A stretch of 64,000 bases of DNA from Nostoc sp. 'Lobaria pulmonaria (5183) cyanobiont' (lineage in GTDB: Bacteria > Cyanobacteriota > Cyanobacteriia > Cyanobacteriales > Nostocaceae). The stretch's first letter is position 1; every line of letters starts with the position of its first letter. Made by a program: the position numbers and the translations under genes. The notes under the pieces were generated by a model that saw nothing but the letters and a program-made list of their open reading frames with translations, had not been told where the DNA came from and made no database searches. This document shows, piece by piece, positions 36,387 to 45,022 of the stretch. The stretch covers positions 1,671,501 through 1,735,500 of the forward strand of contig NZ_CP026692.1 of NCBI RefSeq assembly GCF_002949795.1. The letters run 5' to 3'.

Positions 36387-37052
36387 ATGAGTATTACTCC
36401 GGAGTCTGTTAAGCAATTGCTCAGTTCTGAGGATTTAGGCGATCGCTTACGTGCAGTAAATCAAATCCGCCAATTGGAACCTGCGGTTGGCTTTGAATTA
36501 ATTCAAAGTGCGATTGGCGATCGCAATTCCCGTGTACGTTACACAGCAGTGAGTCAAATGGATACACTTGGAACCCAAGATTTACAGTTATCCTTGGATA
36601 TCTTGCGTGATCGCTTACTTCATGACTCCGAAGTAGATGTACAAGCAGCAGCAGCAGACTGTTTGGGCGCTCTAAAGTTAAGCGAAGCTTTTGAAGATTT
36701 ACAGCAGCTTTATCATACAACCGATGAATGGCTAATACAATTCAGTATTATTGCTACATTAGGAGAGTTAGGCGATCCGCGAGCTTTTGAACTACTTAAA
36801 GAGGCACTCTCATCAGAAAACGAATTAGTCCAAACTGCTGCTATTAGTTCTTTGGGTGACTTGGGAAATGTACAAGCTGTTCCTCTGTTGGCTCCCTATG
36901 CTACCAATCCAGATTGGCAAATTCGTTACAGACTTGTACAAGCCTTGGCTCATTTAGGTAATCCAGAAGCCAAATCTATTTTAGAAACTCTGGCTAATGA
37001 TCAAGTAGATGCGATCGCAAGCGAAGCCAAAAGTTTTTTGCAGTCAGTTTAA
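36387..37052 (+). CDS. nblB: HEAT-repeat protein, NblB-like
   Basis: A 221-residue protein of HEAT-like repeats (LSSEDLGDRLRAVNQI, GDRNSRVRYTAVSQMD, LGDPRAFELLKEALSSENE...). Length and sequence resemble cyanobacterial NblB, related to bilin lyases of the CpcE/F type and needed for phycobilisome breakdown during nutrient starvation. No single catalytic motif defines the family, so the name rests on overall similarity and on my recollection of an nblB gene near sigD in Anabaena sp. PCC 7120. It would act on phycobiliproteins in the cytosol. Confidence 0.75.
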   Translation: MSITPESVKQLLSSEDLGDRLRAVNQIRQLEPAVGFELIQSAIGDRNSRVRYTAVSQMDTLGTQDLQLSLDILRDRLLHDSEVDVQAAAADCLGALKLSEAFEDLQQLYHTTDEWLIQFSIIATLGELGDPRAFELLKEALSSENELVQTAAISSLGDLGNVQAVPLLAPYATNPDWQIRYRLVQALAHLGNPEAKSILETLANDQVDAIASEAKSFLQSV

Positions 37053-37165
37053 ATCTATTTAAGGTTAAGAAAATTCACCTTTAATATAGATTTGTCTGGC
37101 AATATAAAAAATCGACCTGGTTGGGAAAATTTCGCATTCCAGCCAGATCGAATAGATAAATTAGA

Positions 37166-37190
37166 GTTACTTTTAGTTGCTAAAAGTAAC
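37166..37190. terminator. Hairpin between the convergent NblB-like and PEP-CTERM genes
   Basis: GTTACTTTTAG (37166-37176) and CTAAAAGTAAC (37180-37190) form a perfect 11-base-pair stem with a 3-base loop, between two genes that converge. A second, imperfect hairpin (CCTGGTTGG/CCAGCCAG) lies about 50 bases before it. Confidence 0.7.
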
Positions 37191-37212
37191 TTGTTTATAT
37201 TTGAGGATAAAT

Positions 37213-37827
37213 CTATTGAGCGAAACTCTTGCGGCGACGAGACATAGCCATTACTGCACCTACTGCACCCAAGCCCAGTAATGCAGCTGGTTCGGGAACA
37301 GATGATACTGCCACACCTTTAAAGCTTGCCTTCAATATTCCATTTTTATTGTATGCCGTCTCTGCTTGTTTTGCATTAATTTTTAAAGCAGTGAAATCAA
37401 TGTTTCCTATTGCCTTACTTCCATCGTCAAACAATCCATAGAAATCAAAGCTGATATCTGTTCCTCCGAGGATTGTTTTAAAAGTTGGTGTAAAAAGATT
37501 AGTTAAACTAAGTAGCTTAACGCCATCTTTAGCACCAACATCTATAAATTTAGAAGGTAAATTGGCATTTAAGAAGCTGTAAATAGTCCCATTTGTATCG
37601 TTAAGAAAATCTCCATCTTTGTTCCCTAAAGCAATTGATCCTGGTGCAGGATTGAAGGTTATACCAGTTTTGGTGATGTTGGCTGTAGTGCCAGAACCAT
37701 CAAATGTAAAGCCACCAGTGTATGCTTGAGCAGACCCAGCAGAGGTAAACAACCCAGTAGTAGCCAAGGGGATTGCAAAAGTAGCAGCCAGAGTAGCGTT
37801 TACAAATTTAGATTTTAAATTAATCAT
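37213..37827 (-). CDS. PEP-CTERM sorted exported protein
   Basis: A 204-residue exported protein. It has a signal peptide (about 1-35, ending SAGSAQA), a beta-rich middle of unknown function, and at the C-terminus the sorting signal SVPEPAALLGLGAVGAVMAM followed by RRRK. PEP-CTERM proteins are processed by exosortase and usually become surface or matrix proteins. No exosortase gene is nearby. The middle region (GTIYSFLNANLPSKFIDVG) has no family I recognise. Confidence 0.87.
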   Translation of the reverse strand: MINLKSKFVNATLAATFAIPLATTGLFTSAGSAQAYTGGFTFDGSGTTANITKTGITFNPAPGSIALGNKDGDFLNDTNGTIYSFLNANLPSKFIDVGAKDGVKLLSLTNLFTPTFKTILGGTDISFDFYGLFDDGSKAIGNIDFTALKINAKQAETAYNKNGILKASFKGVAVSSVPEPAALLGLGAVGAVMAMSRRRKSFAQ

Positions 37828-38381
37828 GATCCTTTGAGAGTCCTAATAATAACCTGGAACAGAGAAATTGATTGCTTAACCTTTACTATCAGTAATCTAT
37901 TTAAAATACTGTCAGTGAAAGCGAAACTTGCGTGATGTATTTCTTATCTCCATAAAATCACATAGACTTAGAACCTGCAATATTTACTGAGTGGTCTTCA
38001 TCACATCTTCAACTAATAAATCGTCTTCATAAAATTTTAATTTATTACATATCTGCGCTTCGTATATCTCTTACTCTCTAGGGTTCAAATTATTGGCAAT
38101 AGCTCTGACTTTAAGAAAACCTAATTACGCAGTTATTGAAAAGTATAACTTTACACTTAAAAATTGCTTAACCATATTTTAGATAAATGGAGTATGCAGT
38201 GTATCTATAATCTTTCTAGTTACCAATATTTAGTGAAACGGTTCCTCTCATAGAATAAATGGGAGGAACCGCTGTATTTGTTTACTCATAGATAGTCTTT
38301 GCGATCAAATTGAATGTTTGTAACAAACAGCTAATTGCTAGCTATTCCCGCTGTTCTCAAATCTGTCAGATTTTTCAAATG
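37828..38381. promoter_or_regulatory. Gap between DUF456 and the PEP-CTERM gene
   Basis: About 550 AT-rich bases without a gene. A hairpin CGGTTCCTC/GAGGAACCG at 38239-38271 lies 110 bases downstream of the minus-strand DUF456 stop and may end that transcript, although the T tract is poor. The promoter of the PEP-CTERM gene should be near its end at 37828-37950. Confidence 0.4.
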
Positions 38382-38900
38382 CTAAGAGCCAAATACCTGT
38401 GGCCAGGTTGTCACAACAAAAACTATAACTGCGGCGATCGCTAACAACCCTTGAATCAAGTTTCCAACCAAAGACCCGACTACAATTCCTATACCTGCTT
38501 TAACCGCCAACCCGAATTCACGTCGGTAAAGATACTCGCCAATAATTGCTCCCAAAAGTGGGCCTAGTAAAATTCCTAAGAGTGGCCCCCCAAAAGGTAA
38601 AGTTGGCAATAATCCCAAAAATCCTACCACCAAACCCACAATTGCGCCAATTTGCCCCCACTTGCTAGCTCCAGCTTGTTTTGCTCCCACATAGCTAGCT
38701 AAAAAATCTACTCCGACACTGAGCAGTAAAACTATAATTGTCACAATTAGTGGAATCTTGATAGCTGCAAAGGAACTACTAACGATTCCCCAGATGATAA
38801 TTGCAATTAAAATTAAGCTGCTACCGGGAATGGCTGGAACTACAGCACCAATAATACCCACAACCATTACAGCAACTAATAGCCAATAAATAATTTGCAT
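38382..38900 (-). CDS. DUF456 family membrane protein
   Basis: A 172-residue, very hydrophobic protein with about five to six membrane segments and the Gly/Pro-rich GVVPAIPGSSL- and GFLGLLPTLPFGGPLLG-type loops of DUF456. The family is widespread but has no established function. The gene is divergent from the M48-like gene 155 bases away. Confidence 0.87.
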   Translation of the reverse strand: MQIIYWLLVAVMVVGIIGAVVPAIPGSSLILIAIIIWGIVSSSFAAIKIPLIVTIIVLLLSVGVDFLASYVGAKQAGASKWGQIGAIVGLVVGFLGLLPTLPFGGPLLGILLGPLLGAIIGEYLYRREFGLAVKAGIGIVVGSLVGNLIQGLLAIAAVIVFVVTTWPQVFGS

Positions 38901-39055
38901 AGATCAATTGTAAACTTCCAAATTTTCTCATATGGGCGCACATCTGCGCGCCTCTACTGTTTATTCTATCTGGGTAAGATAGCGAAAAATGCCTAGTACA
39001 CTGTGGTGCAAGTTTGCCTAATTCTTCTAAACTGCTATTTAAAAGCTCAAAACCC

Positions 39056-39970
39056 ATGACGAGAAAAATATTAACTGGACTAAGTTCTGAAGCCTACGAG
39101 CACCCCTTTGATCGCAAAGCCTTGGCTTCTTTGCAAAATATGCCCGGTGTCTCCCTACTACTCAAAAAAATTAACGAATATGGTATCGATCGCCTACTTA
39201 GACTGCAAAGCCTTGGTAGTGAAATCAGAATTTCGCCGCGTAATTTTCCCGAATTACATCAAACATTTGTAGAAACCTGCCAAATTCTTGATGTTGCTCC
39301 ACTTCCTGAATTGTATCTATTTCGAGGTACAGGTCACATTCAAACCTACATTGTTGGCGTAGAAAAACCCCTTGTCGGTATCAATTTAGATGCAATGGAG
39401 TGGCTTGGCGTAGATGAGTTGCTTTACGTTTTCGGACATGAAGTCGCTCGCATCAAGAGTCAGCACATGATTTACCACCAAATGGCAATTGTTATGCCAA
39501 CGTTGAAAAATTTGTTGAGCAGTACCACACTGGGAGTCGGTGGCTTAGTAGCTGGTGGAATGGAATTAGGTTTGTATAATTGGCGGATGATGGCTAGGTT
39601 TACTGCCGATCGGGCTGCAATGCTTGCTTGTCAGGATATTGACGTAGCAACTACTACACTGATGAAACTCGCGGGTTTACCAGATGAGTACTTGACTGCT
39701 GCTGTAATTGAAGATTTCCTCGTCCAAGCCCGTGAGTTTACATCCAATAACTTTGATAGCGTGGATAAAGTCACTAAAATATTAAGCTATACAGAGCCTG
39801 GGCTTTCTTGGATAGTTATGCGAGCTGGCGAATTATTAAAATGGGTTGATTCAGGAGCTTATGATAATTTAATTCAACAGACAAATTTAAAGATAGCGGA
39901 AGAACTAGAAGAAAAAGAAGAAAAGACACTAGAAGAAAAGGAAGGTTGGAATTTTTTGACTTCTTGGTGA
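39056..39970 (+). CDS. M48-family homologue lacking zinc ligands (pseudo-peptidase)
   Basis: A 304-residue protein (ATG at 39056; a TTG at 39014 is less likely) that aligns with cyanobacterial M48 metallopeptidases. The zinc motif HExxH reads H128-E129-V-A-R132, so the second His is Arg (codon CGC). The Glu expected before L-(S/T)-A-D-R-A also appears to be Arg181 (ARFTADRAAML). Two of three ligands are thus gone, while the rest of the fold is conserved (FGHEVARIKSQHMIYHQ, ACQD). Hydrolysis is unlikely; a binding or regulatory role is inferred. The C-terminus is rich in Glu and Lys. Confidence 0.83.
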   Translation: MTRKILTGLSSEAYEHPFDRKALASLQNMPGVSLLLKKINEYGIDRLLRLQSLGSEIRISPRNFPELHQTFVETCQILDVAPLPELYLFRGTGHIQTYIVGVEKPLVGINLDAMEWLGVDELLYVFGHEVARIKSQHMIYHQMAIVMPTLKNLLSSTTLGVGGLVAGGMELGLYNWRMMARFTADRAAMLACQDIDVATTTLMKLAGLPDEYLTAAVIEDFLVQAREFTSNNFDSVDKVTKILSYTEPGLSWIVMRAGELLKWVDSGAYDNLIQQTNLKIAEELEEKEEKTLEEKEGWNFLTSW

Positions 39971-40084
39971 GTTAATAATTCGTAATTCGTAATTCGTAAT
40001 TAACTTATAGATACGAGCAAGTCAATTTGAGGTAGTAATTACAAATTACGAGTTATTCTCACAGATGATAAACCTAAATTTAGG
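39971..40084. repeat. Heptad repeats between convergent genes
   Basis: TAATTCG units (about 39975-40002) face an ATTACAAATTACGAGTTATT segment (about 40037-40056) in partly inverted order, giving a possible hairpin between the two convergent genes. Confidence 0.65.
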
Positions 40085-40744
40085 TTAAGTCGCTTGGTTG
40101 GATAAATTCGAGCGAAGAGTAACAGCTAATTTATCAGCAATTCCTGCAATCCAGTTTTCATCTTGTTTGGTGTAACTTCGAGGAGCATTTGCTCCCAAAA
40201 TTAATGCACCTTGGTTGCCAATAGGTTGACAAATTACACCTTGAGTATTCTCTGGTAAATAATCAAATTCCAGCCTACCTGGATATATTTTTAGAGCAAC
40301 TAGATAAATCGGTTTTTGTTTTTCGAGTACCTGTTTTAAGATTACTCCTGGCACAACTTCAGATTTAGTACCCAGAATCCCACGACGCAACAAAACTTTA
40401 CCTTGATAAAAAATCACAAGCGATCGCGTTACTGTATTAGTCAACAATAAATGAGATGCCCAGGCTAGCTCTGTTTTCACGGTTTCAGGTAAATCTGCTG
40501 CGAGTACAAAACCTTCTTCTCCAATTAGTTCTACAGTATCAGGCGATCGCGGCTGAACTTGCTGCCAAATTAAACCCGTCAAAATTAACACTGCACTCAA
40601 AATCACGCCCACTACATCACCACGCGATTGAGACTGGGTTAATTCCGGTGTTAATAAACGGTTAATCAGTAAAAGCACAGCGCCTAGCCCACCCACGACA
40701 ATGGGTAGACGCCGCAAAACTCGATTAGGATCAGGTTTAGTCAT
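40085..40744 (-). CDS. Cofactor assembly of complex C subunit B (CCB2/CCB4-like)
   Basis: A 219-residue protein of the family annotated as cofactor assembly of complex C subunit B, which helps attach heme c-n covalently to cytochrome b6 of the b6f complex. It has two membrane segments near the N-terminus (about 13-28 and 43-60), then a soluble domain (PDTVELIGEEGFVLAADLPE and YKPIYLVALKIYPGRLEF-like blocks). Location would be the thylakoid membrane. It lies upstream of rpaB on the same strand, with repeats between. Assignment is by overall pattern. Confidence 0.82.
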   Translation of the reverse strand: MTKPDPNRVLRRLPIVVGGLGAVLLLINRLLTPELTQSQSRGDVVGVILSAVLILTGLIWQQVQPRSPDTVELIGEEGFVLAADLPETVKTELAWASHLLLTNTVTRSLVIFYQGKVLLRRGILGTKSEVVPGVILKQVLEKQKPIYLVALKIYPGRLEFDYLPENTQGVICQPIGNQGALILGANAPRSYTKQDENWIAGIADKLAVTLRSNLSNQAT

Positions 40745-40821
40745 TAGAAATTGGGAATTGGGAATTAGGAATTGGGCATTGGTTATTAATTATTTTCCCC
40801 TGCTCCCCTGCTCCCTCATCC
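40745..40821. repeat. Composite intergenic repeat, third copy
   Basis: The ATTGGGCATTGGTTATTAAT / TATTTTCCCCTGCTC composite appears again (about 40765-40812), preceded by GAATTGGGAATTAGGAATTGGG. It is nearly identical to the copies near 12470 and 29160. Confidence 0.8.
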
Positions 40822-41550
40822 TCACTCCTCCCCTGGTTCAATAATCCGCTGGAAAAGATAACCAGTACCCCGCGCGGTGAGAATCAATTCTGGGTTGCTA
40901 GGATCATCTTCTAATTTTGCCCGCAAACGTGATATATGCACATCTACTACGCGGGTATCTACATGACGTTCTGGTGTATAACCCCATACTTCCTGCAAAA
41001 TTTCCGAACGAGAAAAAGCTTCTCCAGAGCGACTGACTAACAACTCTAACAAGCTGAACTCCATACCCGTCAATCGAATGCGCTCATCGCCTTTGTAGAC
41101 TTGTCGCTTATTCGTATCGATTTTAATATTAGCGACATGGATTACCCCAGAACTGGGAATGCCAGAAGCACCGTTTTTATCTACCCGTCGCAGTACCGAG
41201 CGAATCCGGGCTTCTAGCTCCTTAGGAGAAAATGGTTTAACTACATAGTCATCAGCACCCAATTCTAACCCGGTGATGCGATCGGCGACATCACCCAAGG
41301 CTGTTAGCATAATAATGGGGACATCTGATTCTTTTCGTAATTCTTGACATACACCATAGCCGTCTAGCTTTGGCATCATTACATCTAAAACTACCAGGTC
41401 AGGCTCTGTTTTGCGAAAAGTTTCCAAAGCTTCTTCCCCGTCGCCAGCTGTCACTACATCGTAGCCAATCATGGAAAGGCGTGTTTCCAAAATCCGGCGA
41501 ATGCTGGCTTCGTCGTCTACCACCAAGATTTTTTCTTTATGGCTTTCCAA
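40822..41550 (-). CDS. rpaB: Response regulator RpaB (OmpR family)
   Basis: RpaB is the essential OmpR-type regulator of cyanobacteria that controls photosystem and high-light genes by binding HLR1 sites. The 242 residues show a receiver domain (phosphoacceptor Asp56 in LVVLDVMMPK, Lys105 in VVKPFSP, acidic pair VDDE) and a winged-helix domain with VWGYTPERHVDTRVVDVHIS. It is nearly identical in type to known RpaB proteins. The partner kinase (NblS/Hik33 type) is elsewhere. It is divergent from radA, with 170 bases between the start codons. Confidence 0.95.
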   Translation of the reverse strand: MESHKEKILVVDDEASIRRILETRLSMIGYDVVTAGDGEEALETFRKTEPDLVVLDVMMPKLDGYGVCQELRKESDVPIIMLTALGDVADRITGLELGADDYVVKPFSPKELEARIRSVLRRVDKNGASGIPSSGVIHVANIKIDTNKRQVYKGDERIRLTGMEFSLLELLVSRSGEAFSRSEILQEVWGYTPERHVDTRVVDVHISRLRAKLEDDPSNPELILTARGTGYLFQRIIEPGEE

Positions 41551-41720
41551 GTTTCTCTAGGCTCCTTGACTAAAAATTTACATGATTAATTTTTAATACC
41601 ATAATATTAAGATATCATTCCATGAATTGATTTGGAAAAAGCTCTAAATACCACTATTATTAGTTTTTAGTTTTTTTCAAGAATTAAGTAAATATTAAGA
41701 TTATTTAATAAGATTTAAGA

Positions 41721-43244
41721 ATGGCAAAGCCAAAAACTTTTTTCACTTGTAACGAATGTGGAGCAGAATCGCCCCAGTGGTTTGGTAAGTGTCCAGCTTG
41801 CGGCACTTACAACTCTCTAGAAGAACAAATTTCTATTCAATCCTCAGTAGATGTGCCCAGTCGGGGGGGAGTGAGTAGTTGGCAATCAGCTCAAGGCAAT
41901 GGCAAATCTCACGGTAAACCAGCTAAAGCGCGAGCCTCTTTAACATTTGATCAAATTACCGATCGCCAAATTGCCCGTTGGGAGTCTGGTTATGGAGAAT
42001 TAGATCGAGTGCTTGGAGGTGGGGTTGTCCCTGGCTCTATGGTGCTGATAGGTGGCGATCCAGGTATTGGAAAATCGACTTTATTGTTGCAAGTATCTAA
42101 TCAATTAGCACAGAAATACCGCATCCTTTACGTAACTGGTGAAGAATCGGGACAGCAGGTAAAATTACGAGCTTCCCGCTTAGGAGTATCAAAAACTCTA
42201 AGTGTAGTTAGTGAGGAGAAGGTTGAAGTAGTAGATCCCGCACTTCCTATAGACCCTGACAGTATAGGTGCTGATTTATATGTACTGCCAGAAACAGATT
42301 TAGAAGAAATTTTACGGGAAATAGATTCTCTAAAACCAAATGTGGCGGTGATTGATAGTATCCAAACGGTGTTTTTTCCGGCGCTGACTTCTGCACCAGG
42401 TTCAGTAGCTCAGGTACGTGAATGTACCGCAGCCTTGATGAAGGTGGCAAAGCACGAAGATGTCACTATGCTGATTGTCGGACACGTTACCAAAGAAGGA
42501 GCGATCGCTGGGCCAAAAGTTTTAGAACATTTAGTCGATACAGTGTTGTATTTTGAAGGCGATCGCTTTGCCTCCCATCGGTTATTACGGACAGTCAAAA
42601 ACCGCTTCGGCGCAACTCACGAAATCGGCATCTTTGAAATGGTGGCAGATGGATTGCGAGAAGTCTCCAACCCCTCAGAGCTATTTTTAGGCAACCGTGA
42701 CGATCCAGCACCAGGTACGGCAATTGTCGTGGCTTGCGAAGGCACTCGCCCGATTGTTGTAGAATTGCAGGCTTTAGTGAGTCCTACCAGCTACCCTTCC
42801 CCTCGGCGGGCTGGAACTGGCGTAGACTACAACCGTCTAGTGCAAATTCTCGCTGTCTTAGAAAAGCGAGTGGGAATTCCGATGTCAAAGTTAGATTCCT
42901 ACGTTGCTTCTGCGGGTGGGTTAAATGTGGAAGAACCGGCGGTAGATTTAGGAATAGCGATCGCAATTGTAGCTAGTTTCCGCGATCGCATCGTCGATCC
43001 CGGTACAGTATTAATCGGTGAAGTTGGGTTAGGTGGACAAGTGCGATCGGTTTCCCAAATGGAACTAAGGTTGAAAGAAGCTGCTAAGTTGGGATTTAAA
43101 CGAGCGATCGTGCCCAAAGGAACAAAATTCCCTGACTTGAATATTGAGATATTACCAGTATCTAAAGTCATAGATGCAATTATTGCCGCCATCCCCCATC
43201 AAGAATTGACAGCCGACGATTTAGAACCCGATGAAGATGAGTAA
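41721..43244 (+). CDS. radA: DNA repair protein RadA (Sms)
   Basis: RadA is a RecA-like helicase/branch-migration factor in recombinational repair. The 507 residues contain an N-terminal zinc finger (Cys10, Cys13, Cys24, Cys27: CNECG...CPACG), the Walker A GGDPGIGKST (about 111-120), the RadA-specific KNRFG motif, and a Lon-like C-terminal domain (VDLGIAIAIVASFRDR). Length and domain order are normal. It begins 170 bases from the divergent rpaB start. Confidence 0.97.
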   Translation: MAKPKTFFTCNECGAESPQWFGKCPACGTYNSLEEQISIQSSVDVPSRGGVSSWQSAQGNGKSHGKPAKARASLTFDQITDRQIARWESGYGELDRVLGGGVVPGSMVLIGGDPGIGKSTLLLQVSNQLAQKYRILYVTGEESGQQVKLRASRLGVSKTLSVVSEEKVEVVDPALPIDPDSIGADLYVLPETDLEEILREIDSLKPNVAVIDSIQTVFFPALTSAPGSVAQVRECTAALMKVAKHEDVTMLIVGHVTKEGAIAGPKVLEHLVDTVLYFEGDRFASHRLLRTVKNRFGATHEIGIFEMVADGLREVSNPSELFLGNRDDPAPGTAIVVACEGTRPIVVELQALVSPTSYPSPRRAGTGVDYNRLVQILAVLEKRVGIPMSKLDSYVASAGGLNVEEPAVDLGIAIAIVASFRDRIVDPGTVLIGEVGLGGQVRSVSQMELRLKEAAKLGFKRAIVPKGTKFPDLNIEILPVSKVIDAIIAAIPHQELTADDLEPDEDE

Positions 43245-43360
43245 CTACTGGGTACTGGGAAATTGTTCCAAAATTTGGGAAGGGTCAAAGCAAATGCCAT
43301 AATTTTTACGAGTGAAAACCTAGTCCTCAATACCTTTTACACACCAAAGGAAAATCCATC

Positions 43361-44089
43361 ATGACAACCCTCACCCAAGACTACCAAATCACTTGGGAAA
43401 AACTACCCGATGATTACAAACTCCCCGACGATCCAGTGGACAACATCAACCAACCAGTCTTAGCTGCGGCACTTACAGAAAGCTTACAATTAGCCGGAAA
43501 AATTTCAGCTAACGCCCTAACAACAACTAATTACGGCATTTGTGCCACTCTAAACAACAAAATGGTCATTAAAGCTCCTGATTGGGCTTTCATTGCCAAA
43601 ATTAATGTTAGTAGAGAAGAAGTAATACGCAGTTACACACCTCAATTACAGGGTGACATTCCCGTAATTGTGATGGAATTTGTCTCCGATACACAGGAGA
43701 CAGAATATTCTATCAAAGCGACATATCCCCCAGGAAAATGGTTTTTCTACGAGCGCATCTTAAAAGTACCAAACTACATTATTTTTGAGCCAGACAGCGG
43801 CAGTTTTGAGATGTATTGCTTACAAAACACAGAACAGTATATTTTGCAAGAGCCTGATGAAAATCAACGCTACTGGATAGCAGAAATGAATCTTTACCTT
43901 GGGGTGTGGCAAGGTACTCGTGAAAATCGCCCAGGAAAGTGGTTACGGTGGTGGGATGAACAAGGAAACCTTTTGCCTTGGGGTTCTGAGTTAGCTCAAC
44001 AGGAAGGCCAACGCGCTGAACAAGAACGACAACGCGCTGAACGACTAGCAGCACAATTGCGAGCGGCAGGAATTGAGCCAGAAGTGTGA
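43361..44089 (+). CDS. Uma2 family (DUF820) putative endonuclease
   Basis: A 242-residue protein of the Uma2/DUF820 family, extremely abundant in cyanobacteria, with a PD-(D/E)xK nuclease-like fold. Visible features are KAPDWAFIAKI, the PVIVMEFVSD core strand (candidate metal Asp/Glu), KWFFYERILKVPNYIIFEP, and a C-terminal coiled coil rich in QRAEQERQRAE. Function in cells is not established. AAAGGA lies 8-10 bases before the ATG. The N-terminal fragment of a second member lies at 44906. Confidence 0.88.
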   Translation: MTTLTQDYQITWEKLPDDYKLPDDPVDNINQPVLAAALTESLQLAGKISANALTTTNYGICATLNNKMVIKAPDWAFIAKINVSREEVIRSYTPQLQGDIPVIVMEFVSDTQETEYSIKATYPPGKWFFYERILKVPNYIIFEPDSGSFEMYCLQNTEQYILQEPDENQRYWIAEMNLYLGVWQGTRENRPGKWLRWWDEQGNLLPWGSELAQQEGQRAEQERQRAERLAAQLRAAGIEPEV

Positions 44090-44315
44090 TGAAATTTTTT
44101 AGGAAAAATTGAAAGCCATTGATCTCCGATTTGTTTGATCAGCCGAGGATCTTACTCACAAATGATTAAGTAGGGCTAAATACCAGTTGTTAGGCAAGAC
44201 GAGGGTTTAACAACTGCGATCGCTATAGGTTTATTACGATTGAATACACTGCTTATTTTAGGCTGCATCAGCAGTGCCTTAAATCTTTCTCGACACAAGA
44301 CGGAGTTTTGCGTGT

Positions 44316-44395
44316 GCCAAAATAAATACCAATAAAACTACGGTTTTTATCTATGGTGTGGAATCTAGGGTAGCAGTTATTTGGCGATCGCTAAT
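44316..44395 (+). pseudogene. Remnant of a Ser/Thr kinase gene start
   Basis: This stretch resembles 48226-48285, the leader and first codons of the kinase-WD40 gene. Both contain GCCAAAATAAATACC, then about 35 bases later ATGGTGTGGAAT. Translation here gives M-V-W-N-L-G-stop-Q-L-F-G-D-R, against [13 protein letters not shown] in the intact gene. It is a duplicated and broken 5' end that runs into the DUF4258 remnant. Confidence 0.75.
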
Positions 44396-44623
44396 GCACA
44401 AGCGCGATTAAATGAACGTAGGGCAACAGAAGTAGAAGTTATTGCCACAGTCGAACGTGGTGTTACTTTTCCCACTCAATCTAGTAGAACTGGATTTAGA
44501 TGTAACTTTCCCTTCAATGCTGAATGGAATGGAAAGTTTTATACTACTAAAAAAGTTGAGGCAATAGCTGTTTAAAAGGAAGAATACTGGTTAGTTATTA
44601 CAGTCATCGTTAAATATTTTTAA
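44381..44623 (+). pseudogene. DUF4258-like gene interrupted by a stop codon
   Basis: The frame reads NAQARLNERRATEVEVIATV and RGVTFPTQSSRTGFRCNF, resembling DUF4258 proteins, often found as one half of toxin-antitoxin-like pairs. It lacks a proper N-terminus. An in-frame TAA at 44573-44575 follows KKVEAIAV, after which the frame continues KEEYWLVITVIVKYF to a second stop, the typical family ending. The N-terminal loss and nonsense codon make it a pseudogene. Confidence 0.7.
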
Positions 44624-44636
44624 AGGGGAAATTTCA

Positions 44637-44876
44637 ATGAAACTTACTTACGATCCAAGATACAACATAGCTTATATCTATCTCCAAGAAAAAACTGCAC
44701 AAGTAGAAACAGTTTATGTCAGTGAATAAATGAATGTAGATATTGCTCCTGATGGCATAATTTCTGGGATTGAATTGCTCAATGCTAACCAGCAATTAGG
44801 CGCTGATGAACAGGGTAAATTAATCGTAGTCAATGAAGCATTAGGAGAATCTGCGGAAATTAAGTTGTTACTGTAA
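44637..44876 (+). pseudogene. DUF2283 gene interrupted by a stop codon
   Basis: The frame starts MKLTYDPRYNIAYIYLQEK with an AAGGGG ribosome site ahead, ends at TAA 44727-44729 after VETVYVSE, and continues in the same frame MNVDIAPDGIISGIELLNAN to a stop at 44874-44876. This is the complete DUF2283 pattern, split by one nonsense codon. Because ATG follows the stop immediately, re-initiation could yield two halves. DUF4258 and DUF2283 genes commonly sit side by side; here both are broken. Confidence 0.75.
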
Positions 44877-44905
44877 TCTGAACAATCTCAAATTATACTT
44901 TTACT

Positions 44906-45022
44906 ATGACTTCTTCTCCCCATTACATCCCTCAATCTGATCCCCCACTTCCTCCTTGGGAAACTCTACCAACGATGTATGATTTACCAAGTGACAACCC
45001 ACAGGAACCAGGCTTGCCATGA
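44906..45022 (+). pseudogene. N-terminal fragment of an Uma2-family gene
   Basis: The 38 codons (MTSSPHYIPQ...PWETLPTMYDLPSDN...EPGLP) match the usual first residues of cyanobacterial Uma2 proteins, then stop at TGA 45020-45022. No continuation of the family is visible in any frame downstream. Confidence 0.75.
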
